Source: Bacteroidales bacterium UBA5429 (GTDB lineage Bacteria > Bacteroidota > Bacteroidia > Bacteroidales > WCHB1-69). From it: a stretch of DNA of 64,000 nucleotides. The notes beneath the pieces are model-generated. The model saw only the letters and a program-made list of their open reading frames with translations. It was not told where the DNA came from and made no database searches. A program made the translations under genes and the position numbers. This document shows positions 26,504-33,140 of this stretch, in pieces (the stretch's first letter is position 1; every line of letters starts with the position of its first letter). Where the stretch lies: the NCBI GenBank assembly GCA_002427605.1, contig DIRT01000029.1:59831-123830 (forward strand), written 5' to 3'.

Positions 26504-28180
26504 TTAAAATTTAGTTGTAATGTTTAAACCGAATCCGTAAGAAGCGGGTACAGCGCGGCATACACCACCGATGCAGAGAATTCCCTCTTTGGTTTTACCA
26601 AAGTTGGCTGCGATACGGGTAGCACCCACTACGTAAGCAACTGAAAAGTTGTAATAATGGATTCTCATTGCTTCTGCCTGATTTCCATAATTGTATTGAT
26701 CTCCCACAGAGAAGAACCAATTGGGACTGATAGAATACTCTAACATACCATAAATCCAGTCACCCATATCCTGTTTGGTGAACAGAGCGTGAAGTTCCCC
26801 TCTTAAGGCATGTTTTCGGTTAATTCTGTACGTTACTTCAGAGGTAATATGGTGAATATGAGCCAATTCTCCATGTCCTTGCAGTATCAAAAGGTTATAA
26901 TCGATGTAGTTGTATCCTAACATTAACTTCCAGTCTGCATTGATCTTTTTGGTAACGTCAAATCCAATATCCTGATAGAGTAGGTCTTTTCCGAATTTAA
27001 AGAAAGAGGAGGTGTATCCGTCAGTTCCTGAAGGAGTACCAAGAGATAGCGCTTCCTCTACCGGGATCTGCTCAATAGTATGGAAACGGGAGTAGTTGAA
27101 GGTAAGGTCAGTGCCATATTTTCCGCCCAATTTTGATTTTTTAGGAATCTGATAATTCACTTGTCCCTGGAAACCGATTTGGTTGTTGGGTTGACTGGCA
27201 TAGCTGTAGTTTCCAAGCAATTGATAGGAATATTGTCTGTTGATGGCAGGAATGTAGTTGATACCCAAGATTGGAGTAGTGGCGCTGATATTACGTTGAG
27301 ATCTAAAATCCATATTGTCCGCGCGGATAAAGGATGCCGAGACACCAAATCCTTTCTGCGAATAGGTAGTTGTAACCAAAAGAGCTTCCCCCTTTTTATA
27401 AATAAAATCATTAGTTAAATTAGGATCATTAATTTTAGACGCCATTTCAGCTTCAAGGCGGAATCTTTTATATCCAAAATTGATGCGGTAGGCATGCAAA
27501 CCAACATTTTGAGGAACCTTTTCAGGAGGAATAAATCCTTGATACTCAGTTGATTTCTCGAATTTACTTACAAAACTACCACCGATAGCCAGACTAAAGC
27601 CTTTCTCTTGCAACTTTTCAAAGATCTGATCCAGACTCACTTCACCATCGACACCGCGAATCATATCGCTTCGCTTAGTATAGTCAAAATCGAAATTATT
27701 ACGTTCGATACCCCATACTCCTTTCACGGCAATTCCTTTGTAAGGATTGACTCTGAAACGGGCACCTAAAAGGGAGTTGTCAATTCCTAACTGACGATCC
27801 TCATACGCTCTGAACGACAATCCTGAACCAAATTGTTCATAGAAAGTACCTACGGTAACTTGCAGTAAATCAGTCTTGTAATCAGCGAAATAATGTGTAA
27901 TGCCTTGTCCTTTATAGCCAATCTTTTCAAAGTCGATCAGCGGCGCCTGATAAAACTCATAGCGTGCACCTAAAGTAAAACCGCCGTTGTTATAGTTGAG
28001 GTTCAACCAGGAGTTGGCACGTACTTTAGATTCCACTTTCTCCGCGCCAATCAATGAATCGGGGATATAGAACATGCCGTTAAAGCAAACATCTCCGGAG
28101 ATATGTCCACTATTTTGTGCATAACCCATTCCTACAGCAAAAAGGAACAGGAGGGTAATAACCAGTTTGATCTGTTTCAT
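26504..28180 (-). CDS. DUF6029-type outer-membrane beta-barrel protein
   Basis: 558 residues with signal peptide (cleavage near GYAQ). The mature protein is a run of amphipathic beta-strands (LNLNYNNGGFTLGARYEFYQ, LQVTVGTFYEQFGSGLSFRAYE, GIAVKGVWGIERNN, FSLAIGGSFVSKF) ending in a Phe (LNITTKF), as in outer-membrane barrels. The composition and RAYEDRQLGIDNSLLGAR segment fit the Bacteroidetes family DUF6029. Function unknown. It sits between the TlpA-like gene (27 bp upstream) and the Omp28 gene. Confidence 0.75.
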   Translation of the reverse strand: MKQIKLVITLLFLFAVGMGYAQNSGHISGDVCFNGMFYIPDSLIGAEKVESKVRANSWLNLNYNNGGFTLGARYEFYQAPLIDFEKIGYKGQGITHYFADYKTDLLQVTVGTFYEQFGSGLSFRAYEDRQLGIDNSLLGARFRVNPYKGIAVKGVWGIERNNFDFDYTKRSDMIRGVDGEVSLDQIFEKLQEKGFSLAIGGSFVSKFEKSTEYQGFIPPEKVPQNVGLHAYRINFGYKRFRLEAEMASKINDPNLTNDFIYKKGEALLVTTTYSQKGFGVSASFIRADNMDFRSQRNISATTPILGINYIPAINRQYSYQLLGNYSYASQPNNQIGFQGQVNYQIPKKSKLGGKYGTDLTFNYSRFHTIEQIPVEEALSLGTPSGTDGYTSSFFKFGKDLLYQDIGFDVTKKINADWKLMLGYNYIDYNLLILQGHGELAHIHHITSEVTYRINRKHALRGELHALFTKQDMGDWIYGMLEYSISPNWFFSVGDQYNYGNQAEAMRIHYYNFSVAYVVGATRIAANFGKTKEGILCIGGVCRAVPASYGFGLNITTKF

Positions 28181-28207
28181 AAATGAATCGGTTTATAAAT
28201 AAGCAAA

Positions 28208-28723
28208 CTATTCGATAGGTTCTCCGTTGGCGATTTTCTTAACGATCTCGAACACTTCATATTCGGATCCGGGAGCGTAGGAGGTGTGTTGCCAAACAAT
28301 CTCTCCGTCACCATTGAGGATGCAGAGGAAAGGAATATCAACAATGTTTAATGCTCTTTTTAAATCCCAGTTTTGATCCAACAAAACGGTAAATTCCCAA
28401 CCTTTACCATTTACAAAAGGCGCAACGCGGGAAGCTGTTTTGGGATCATCAATAGAGATAGCATACAATTTTACACCGGTTTCTTCTACCCAATCTTCGT
28501 AAAGATCGTCTATAGCCATCAATTCAGCCAAGCAGGGTTTACACCAGGTTGCCCACAAACTCACAATGATCGGCTTCCCTTCATTGGTGATATCTTTTGT
28601 GTTAAAAGCTTTTCCATCAAGGGTTTTGATATCTACTGAGGGAAATTGTTGTGCTTTCTTTTCTTGTGCAAATAGGACTAAACCTATCATTAAAAATAAT
28701 CCTAAAAAAACAGTTTTCTTCAT
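28208..28723 (-). CDS. TlpA/ResA-family periplasmic thioredoxin
   Basis: ATG at 28723 (MKKTVFLGL) gives a proper signal peptide; the frame's other start at 28756 overlaps the promoter. 171 residues. The active site is WATWCKPC (Cys 61 and 64), with KPIIVSLWATW before it and the cis-Pro loop DIPFLCILNGDGEIVW, as in AhpC/TSA-TlpA proteins. It probably reduces disulfides in exported proteins. First gene of the TlpA-DUF6029-Omp28 operon. Confidence 0.85.
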   Translation of the reverse strand: MKKTVFLGLFLMIGLVLFAQEKKAQQFPSVDIKTLDGKAFNTKDITNEGKPIIVSLWATWCKPCLAELMAIDDLYEDWVEETGVKLYAISIDDPKTASRVAPFVNGKGWEFTVLLDQNWDLKRALNIVDIPFLCILNGDGEIVWQHTSYAPGSEYEVFEIVKKIANGEPIE

Positions 28724-28753
28724 AATTCTATATCGATCGTTTAAAAAAGTATG

Positions 28754-28761
28754 CAAAAATA
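28754..28761 (-). promoter_or_regulatory. -7 box of the tlpA-like operon
   Basis: Minus-strand TATTTTTG, 30 bp before the ATG at 28723. Confidence 0.5.
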
Positions 28762-28804
28762 CACATTTCTCACTGATATAGACTGCCAGAACGATAAAAA
28801 GTTG

Positions 28805-28812
28805 TAAATTTG
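28805..28812 (+). promoter_or_regulatory. -7 box of kdsC
   Basis: TAAATTTG matches TAnnTTTG, 27 bp before the kdsC ATG. Confidence 0.5.
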
Positions 28813-28839
28813 CTGCTGATTTTCAAAAAATAAATACTT

Positions 28840-29361
28840 ATGGTGAACTATAGAGAGAAATTGAAGCATATTACTACCTTTATTTTTGATTTTGACGGGG
28901 TCTTGTCGGATGGTAAGGTGTGGGTTCTGCCCAATGGGGAGCAGTTGCGCGCTACCGGCGTGAAGGATGGCTATGCACTGCAATATGCGTTGAAAAAAGG
29001 GTATCGTGTTGCGGTTATTTCAGGTGGAATAGGGGAGTCGATGCGATTGAGATATCGTAAATTTACCAATATGGAGATCTACCTGGAAGTCAGCAATAAA
29101 AAAGAAGTGTTCCAGCAATATCTGGCAAAACACAATATTACTCCGGATGAAGTTTTGTTTATGGGTGATGATATTCCTGATCTGGATGTCATGAAACAGT
29201 GTGCCATCAAAACTTGTCCTGCTGATGCTGCTGAAGAGGTGAAAGCTATTTCCGATTATATATCATTTAAAAAAGGGGGAGAGGGAGCTGCTCGCGATAT
29301 CATAGAACAGACCCTCAAGGCTCAAGGACGGTGGATGGAAGCCGATGCAACCATCTGGTAA
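28840..29361 (+). CDS. kdsC: KDO 8-phosphate phosphatase (HAD family)
   Basis: 173 residues. HAD motif I FDFDGVLSDG (nucleophile Asp17, Asp19), motif II VISGG, motif IV MGDDIPDLDVM and the ATGVKDGYAL segment of the C0-type tetrameric HAD phosphatases. No cap domain, the usual length for KdsC. It produces KDO for LPS inner core, consistent with a diderm. It converges on the next gene with no gap. Confidence 0.9.
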   Translation: MVNYREKLKHITTFIFDFDGVLSDGKVWVLPNGEQLRATGVKDGYALQYALKKGYRVAVISGGIGESMRLRYRKFTNMEIYLEVSNKKEVFQQYLAKHNITPDEVLFMGDDIPDLDVMKQCAIKTCPADAAEEVKAISDYISFKKGGEGAARDIIEQTLKAQGRWMEADATIW

Positions 29362-29742
29362 CTAACGCGATAGCGTAAAGGTTGCATCGAGTCCGGCACG
29401 ATTACAGTTTCGGATTACATTCAGTGATACAGCATCCTTTTTGTTATCCACAATGCGAATCTGCATCTTGCGGGTATAAACGTTATTCTCTTGCTTCCAG
29501 TTGGTAGCCTTGAGAATTTTAATCCCGTCAGTTTTGAATTCCGTATCGTTGAGATCAAGACTACAATTGCCATGTGTGTAGCGGTATGTCAAAACCAATG
29601 TATAAGTTTCTCCATTCTTAACATGTTCCGGGTTAACCTCTTTGCCTGATTTATCCATCAATACAAAGTTAATATTGCATGCCCATGAAAAGGTGATACT
29701 CATGAATAAAATAGCAAATATGAGTGTTATTTTTTTGTCCAT
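29362..29742 (-). CDS. Small secreted protein of unknown function
   Basis: ATG at 29742 (MDKKITLIFAILFMSITFSWA) gives a signal peptide and 126 residues; a longer frame starts at 29772 but would put an unlikely tail before the signal. Mature part: CNINFVLMDKSGKEVNPEHVKNGETYTLVLTY, beta-rich, with three Cys (including NCSLDL and RNCNRAGL) that could pair. It resembles a small Ig-like extracytoplasmic domain. Family not recognised. It abuts the kdsC stop. Confidence 0.65.
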   Translation of the reverse strand: MDKKITLIFAILFMSITFSWACNINFVLMDKSGKEVNPEHVKNGETYTLVLTYRYTHGNCSLDLNDTEFKTDGIKILKATNWKQENNVYTRKMQIRIVDNKKDAVSLNVIRNCNRAGLDATFTLSR

Positions 29743-29786
29743 TCCGGATGTTAAAAAATAGTTACGTTTCATGATTAGATATTTTG

Positions 29787-29794
29787 TAATTTTG
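29787..29794 (+). promoter_or_regulatory. -7 box of the RsmI-like gene
   Basis: TAATTTTG fits TAnnTTTG, 24 bp before the ATG at 29819. Confidence 0.45.
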
Positions 29795-29818
29795 CTGATT
29801 AATATTAAAACTCAATTT

Positions 29819-30526
29819 ATGAACAAAGGGAAGCTCTATTTAATTCCATCGCCCCTAGGTGAAACAGCGTTTGAACACCTTTTTCCACCCTTCAACTCCA
29901 CTTTAATTCACTCCTTAGACTATTTTATTGTAGAAGAGTTTAAAACGGGACGAAGATTTATCAAGAAAATGGGAATGCCTAAGCCGATAGACCAGTTACA
30001 CCTCTTTTTACTGAACGAACACACCCGTACTAAAGAGGTTGAAGCATTGTTAGAGCCGTTACTTTCCGGGTTTAACATGGGACTCCTTTCCGAAGCAGGA
30101 ACGCCTTGTGTCGCCGATCCGGGTTCGTTGGTAGTCAACAAAGCGCAGCAGATGGGCATTGAGGTCATTCCGTTAATTGGACCCAACTCCATTTTGCTGG
30201 CATTAATGGGCTCCGGATTAAACGGACAAAAGTTCGCTTTCAACGGCTATCTCAACCGAGACAGGAAATTAAGAGAAAAAGAGTTGAAGTTTTATGAATC
30301 TTTAGTCTTTAAAACCGACCAAACCCAGATATTTATCGAAGCTCCCTACCGCAACAATCACTTTTTTGAGTCGATGATGGAGGTTTGCTCCCCTGAACTC
30401 AAAATCTGCCTCGGCGTAGACCTCACCACCGACCAACAGCTTCTTAAAACCCGCACCGTCTCCCAATGGCGCAAAGAAAAGATAGACCTGCACAAACGCC
30501 CAACGGTGTTTCTAATGGGAAAATGA
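29819..30526 (+). CDS. RsmI-like SAM-dependent methyltransferase (tetrapyrrole methylase fold)
   Basis: ATG at 29819 (MNKGKLYLIPSPLGE) follows the -7 box; the frame also opens at 29771. 235 residues. The fold has LYLIPSPLGE, the MGLLSEAGTPCVADPGSLVV loop and VIPLIGPNSILLALMGSGLNGQKFAFNGYLN, close to RsmI (16S rRNA C1402 2'-O-methyltransferase) but with an altered N-terminus (RsmI normally has PIGN). This form is the Bacteroidetes RsmI-related subfamily. Target inferred only. Confidence 0.8.
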   Translation: MNKGKLYLIPSPLGETAFEHLFPPFNSTLIHSLDYFIVEEFKTGRRFIKKMGMPKPIDQLHLFLLNEHTRTKEVEALLEPLLSGFNMGLLSEAGTPCVADPGSLVVNKAQQMGIEVIPLIGPNSILLALMGSGLNGQKFAFNGYLNRDRKLREKELKFYESLVFKTDQTQIFIEAPYRNNHFFESMMEVCSPELKICLGVDLTTDQQLLKTRTVSQWRKEKIDLHKRPTVFLMGK

Positions 30527-30904
30527 AACTGATTTCGGATTTCGGATTTCGGAAACGGTTTAGAATATCTACTTTCTATTTTTTCTTGTTTTTTATTTTG
30601 GATTTAAAAAAAATAGGGGGCAGGACATTCATTCCTATTTAGATATTTCATTTCCCCACTCGGAAATGATTTCGGATTTTGGAATGAATTAAATTTAGAA
30701 TTTTTGTTCTATTTTTTAATATAATACCCAGATAATCAAGTTTTTAATCCGAAATCCGCATTCCGAAATCCGAAATCAAGATAACCCCGTAGGGGTGACA
30801 TGATTGTAAAATAAAAAATGAGAGGTGAAATTTAAAAGTTAATATAATTTATTTTATAATACTCTGATAATCAGACTTATATTTTAAAAATGTGAGACAC
30901 TGTC
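30527..30904. repeat. Repeat-filled intergenic region left of the FtsZ-like/WYL locus
   Basis: TTCGGAT units begin 7 bp after the RsmI-like stop (30533-30553). Then core copy 5, CCGAAAT units (30750-30777), one copy of the CCCCGTAGGGGTGACATG dyad repeat (30783-30808) and the terminator of the FtsZ-like gene. No gene seen. Confidence 0.7.
30616..30661 (+). repeat. GGGGGGCAG core element, copy 5 (+)
   Basis: GGGGGCAG (five G), 30 nt, CCCCACTC, with an A/T-rich arm TATTTTGGATTTAAAAAAAA on the left. Paired with copy 6 around the FtsZ-like/WYL locus. Confidence 0.85.
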
Positions 30905-30909
30905 TCACA
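30891..30909 (-). terminator. Rho-independent terminator of the FtsZ-like gene
   Basis: Perfect palindrome TGTGAGACA-C-TGTCTCACA. On the minus strand it is followed by TTTTTAAAAT. The stop codon (TGA at 30907-30905) lies inside the right arm, so termination is placed immediately at the end of the gene. Confidence 0.65.
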
Positions 30910-31549
30910 AATTGATTGGTGGTATTGTGGATTTTAATATGTTTTTTAGCACACTGACTATGTCATCGTCAATTTTCTGAAAATAATCGTTCAGTGTTAG
31001 TTCACCTTGTTCTTTTGACAACTTGGCATGGTTGTAAATGTATAATTGGATACATAATTTATCCAAAGAAGCTAATGAATTTTCTGCATGTTGACGGCGA
31101 ATTTTCCCCTCAAAATCGAACGGCATCTGAACAATGGTATATAATTCATTATATCCGCTATTATGAAGCATTTGAGCAGCCTCAACAACGTAATAACTAC
31201 CATAATTGCCACCTAATCCGGAAATTAGGACTATTTTTTCTTTTGTTTTCGCAGGACGCCGAAAAAATCCAATCTGTTTGTGATATTTTTTAAGTTCTGT
31301 ATTTAAAATGTTTTTGAAATGAAGGTCATTATCAACTTTTTTCTCTCTTGTCTTGTTATTGTTGTTGAAAGAGATAAAGCCAACTTTTTTCTCCAGTTGT
31401 GTGAATAGATAGGGTGTTTGCCGACTAGCCGTATCCCCGAAGGTCAACACCAGAATACTCGGTATATCGCGATGAAAGAGACGTGCCCAGAAGCTCCGTT
31501 CCGGCAAAAAGCGTTCTACATGATGGATGTTAGGTTGTTCTTTTGTCAT
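30905..31549 (-). CDS. FtsZ/tubulin-superfamily protein reduced to the nucleotide-binding domain
   Basis: ATG at 31549 (MTKEQPNIHH), 13 bp after a predicted promoter start; 214 residues (a longer frame to 31594 runs over the promoter). Residues 103-205 align by eye with FtsZ: IVLISGLGGNYGSYYVVEAA corresponds to the GMGGGTGTGAAP loop T4, QMPFDFEGKIRRQHAENSLASL (143-163) to the strongly conserved PFxFEGxxRxxxAExGIxxL stretch, IYNHAKL (171-177) to the T6 IPNDKLL loop with its nucleotide-contacting Asn, and LNDYFQKIDDDIVSVLKNIL (186-205) to helix H7. Residues 29-64 fit the first Rossmann strands (SILVLTFGDT, GFISFNNN). The T7 catalytic loop and the whole C-terminal domain of FtsZ are absent and T4 is altered (GGNYGSY for GGGTGTG), so normal polymer-driven GTP hydrolysis is not expected. 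A regulatory, capping or inhibitory role is conceivable. It is divergent from a WYL regulator. Function unknown. Confidence 0.7.
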   Translation of the reverse strand: MTKEQPNIHHVERFLPERSFWARLFHRDIPSILVLTFGDTASRQTPYLFTQLEKKVGFISFNNNNKTREKKVDNDLHFKNILNTELKKYHKQIGFFRRPAKTKEKIVLISGLGGNYGSYYVVEAAQMLHNSGYNELYTIVQMPFDFEGKIRRQHAENSLASLDKLCIQLYIYNHAKLSKEQGELTLNDYFQKIDDDIVSVLKNILKSTIPPINL

Positions 31550-31569
31550 ATTTTTGCGTTTTATACGCG

Positions 31570-31577
31570 CAAAAATA
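31570..31577 (-). promoter_or_regulatory. -7 box of the FtsZ-like gene
   Basis: Minus-strand TATTTTTG. No TTG at the usual -33 position; that region is occupied by the dyad at 31585-31607. Confidence 0.5.
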
Positions 31578-31584
31578 GGGTATG

Positions 31585-31607
31585 AATATGCCAAAGTATT
31601 TCATAGT
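31585..31607. promoter_or_regulatory. Putative operator 1 between the FtsZ-like and WYL genes
   Basis: 23-bp imperfect dyad AATATG-N11-CATAGT, 18 of 23 positions identical to operator 2. Its edge lies 7 bp upstream of the FtsZ-like -7 box. Confidence 0.6.
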
Positions 31608-31641
31608 GCAATTTTATTTTCTTTTTCCTAAAAATAGTAAA

Positions 31642-31664
31642 ACTATGCCATAAAGTTTCATAGT
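31642..31664. promoter_or_regulatory. Putative operator 2 between the FtsZ-like and WYL genes
   Basis: 23-bp dyad with perfect arms ACTATG-N11-CATAGT. Its edge lies 7 bp upstream of the WYL-gene -7 box, mirroring operator 1. Confidence 0.6.
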
Positions 31665-31671
31665 CTTTCTG

Positions 31672-31679
31672 TATCTTTG
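31672..31679 (+). promoter_or_regulatory. -7 box of the WYL regulator gene
   Basis: TATCTTTG, consensus, 20 bp before the ATG at 31700; no proper -33 TTG. Confidence 0.6.
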
Positions 31680-31699
31680 CGGTATAAAAAATAAATATT

Positions 31700-32662
31700 A
31701 TGACTATAAATTTAATAAAGAGGTATATTTGGTTGATCGATACCATTAATCAAGCTGGTTTTGAAGGAATTACGTTTAAGGAAATAACAAATAGGTGGCA
31801 ACGCCAATATTCCCTTTCGGGAGGGGAGGATTATAAGTGGCGTACCTTCATGAACCATAAGAGTGATATTTCGGAACTATTTGGCATTAAGATTGCTTGC
31901 CGGAAGAGTACCAATAGCTATTATATTGCTGACCGTGAAGATCTGAAGAAAGTTTCAGGTATAAAGCATTGGATGTTAGAAGCTTTGTCGTTGAGCAATC
32001 TGCTTAATGAGAGTATGCAGCTTAAAAATCGTATCATCTTAGAGGAAAACCCTTCGGGACGTGAACTGCTTCCCATCATATTTGAAGCTATGCGTGATAG
32101 TAAAATGTTGACTTTCAATTATAAACCATTTTGGGTTGAGGATGACTATGTTGCTCCCCACTACAATGTGGAACCCTATGCCGTCAAATTGTTCAAACGC
32201 CGTTGGTATCTATTGGCAAAGTATGGCGAATCACCACTAAAGATTTATGCTTTGGATCGTATTTCCGAACTGGATATCGAGTTTGAGAGTTTTACTTTAC
32301 CTGAAGATTTTGATGCAGAGGAGTTTTTTAGCACCTGTTTTGGAATTATTGTCAGCGATGAAGAACCGGAACACATAGAGATCAAAGTGGACGATTTTCA
32401 GGCTAATTATTTGCGTACGTTACCATTGCATCATTCCCAAAAAGAGATAGAACGCACAGATCAATACACAATATTCAGATTTTTCCTTCGTCCAACGTTT
32501 GACTTTATACAAGAGTTGCTATCCCTTGGGAATACAACAGAAATATTATTTCCTGCTCATTTACGTGCAGAAATTGCGCATATCGGCAAAACAATGGCGA
32601 AATTGAATGGGAAGAAAAAAAAAACAATAAAGTCGAAAGTCGAAAGTCGAAAGGCGGAATGA
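31700..32662 (+). CDS. WYL-domain transcriptional regulator
   Basis: 320 residues. N-terminal winged-helix-like region (about 1-80: IDTINQAGFEGITFKEITNRW..., NSYYIADRE), a linker, then the WYL domain (about 130-195) with FNYKPF, NVEPYAVKLFKRRWYLLAKY (Trp169-Tyr170-Leu171) and IYALDRI, and a C-terminal WCX-type region (HIEIKVDDFQANYLRTL... FFLRPTFDFIQELLSLG). Full-length WYL regulators are typically about this size. WYL proteins sense ligands such as nucleic-acid-derived signals and regulate defence and DNA-damage loci (BrxR, CapW). The last ten residues (KSKVESRKAE) and stop come from a GTCGAAA tandem repeat that has run into the gene. Divergent from the FtsZ-like gene; two dyads between them are candidate binding sites. 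Confidence 0.85.
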   Translation: MTINLIKRYIWLIDTINQAGFEGITFKEITNRWQRQYSLSGGEDYKWRTFMNHKSDISELFGIKIACRKSTNSYYIADREDLKKVSGIKHWMLEALSLSNLLNESMQLKNRIILEENPSGRELLPIIFEAMRDSKMLTFNYKPFWVEDDYVAPHYNVEPYAVKLFKRRWYLLAKYGESPLKIYALDRISELDIEFESFTLPEDFDAEEFFSTCFGIIVSDEEPEHIEIKVDDFQANYLRTLPLHHSQKEIERTDQYTIFRFFLRPTFDFIQELLSLGNTTEILFPAHLRAEIAHIGKTMAKLNGKKKKTIKSKVESRKAE

Positions 32663-32665
32663 ATT

Positions 32666-32870
32666 CAATTACGAATTACGAATTACGAGGTCGTAAATTA
32701 AATTGAACATGGTGTAGGGATAGGTCGCGACCTGTCACAGGATAAATAAAACATTGAACGTGGCTGTAGAGACGCAATGCTTTGCGTCTCTAAGACAATA
32801 TGCACATTACCAGATACATCACCATAAAACGATCCATTCATTCCAAAATCCGAAATCGTTCCGAGTGGGG
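32666..32870 (+). repeat. About 205-bp inverted duplication, left member of pair B
   Basis: Nearly identical (by eye about 95 %) to the reverse complement of 43216-43427: one AATTACG-containing unit fewer and about a dozen mismatches. It includes the AGGTCGCGACCT and GAGACGCAA dyads. Confidence 0.85.
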
Positions 32871-32909
32871 AAACGGAATAACTAAATAGGGAAGAATATC
32901 CTGCCCCCC
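32863..32909 (-). repeat. GGGGGGCAG core element, copy 6 (-)
   Basis: Minus-strand core with type B arm (TATTTGGTATTTTAAATAAAT) to about 32932. Faces copy 5. Confidence 0.85.
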
Positions 32910-33089
32910 ATTTATTTAAAATACCAAATAAGAAGTATGAAATTAGAAATATTGATATTGCTGTAAAGACGCAATGCTTTGCGTCTCTAAAATAATACGT
33001 GATTCCTAAAGTTGGAAGGCGAAATAAAACAATTACACCTTGAAGTTAAAAAATCCGAAATCCGAAATCCGAAATCCGAAATTTCATTG

Positions 33090-33097
33090 TATCTTTG
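33090..33097 (+). promoter_or_regulatory. -7 box of kamD
   Basis: TATCTTTG, 43 bp before the kamD ATG; CCGAAAT tandem repeats occupy the -33 region. Confidence 0.55.
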
Positions 33098-33140
33098 CAG
33101 ATTGTTTTTGAATTCATAACACGATAATAGATTTTAAGAT

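Larger units (their letters stand above)
32663..33089. repeat. Repeat-filled region between the WYL gene and kamD
   Basis: AATTACG units (32666-32687), the segment shared with 43216-43427, dyads with arms TAGAGACGCAA (32767-32792) and TAAAGACGCAA (32964-32989), core copy 6, and CCGAAAT units (33053-33081) ending 8 bp before the kamD -7 box. No gene seen. Confidence 0.75.

Noticed and set aside
30905..31594. FtsZ-like ORF as a decayed fragment of ftsZ
   Set aside because: No stop or frameshift, own promoter and terminator, sequence divergent throughout (including the N-terminal half) and a plausible regulator beside it. The normal ftsZ is expected in the dcw cluster, which is not here.
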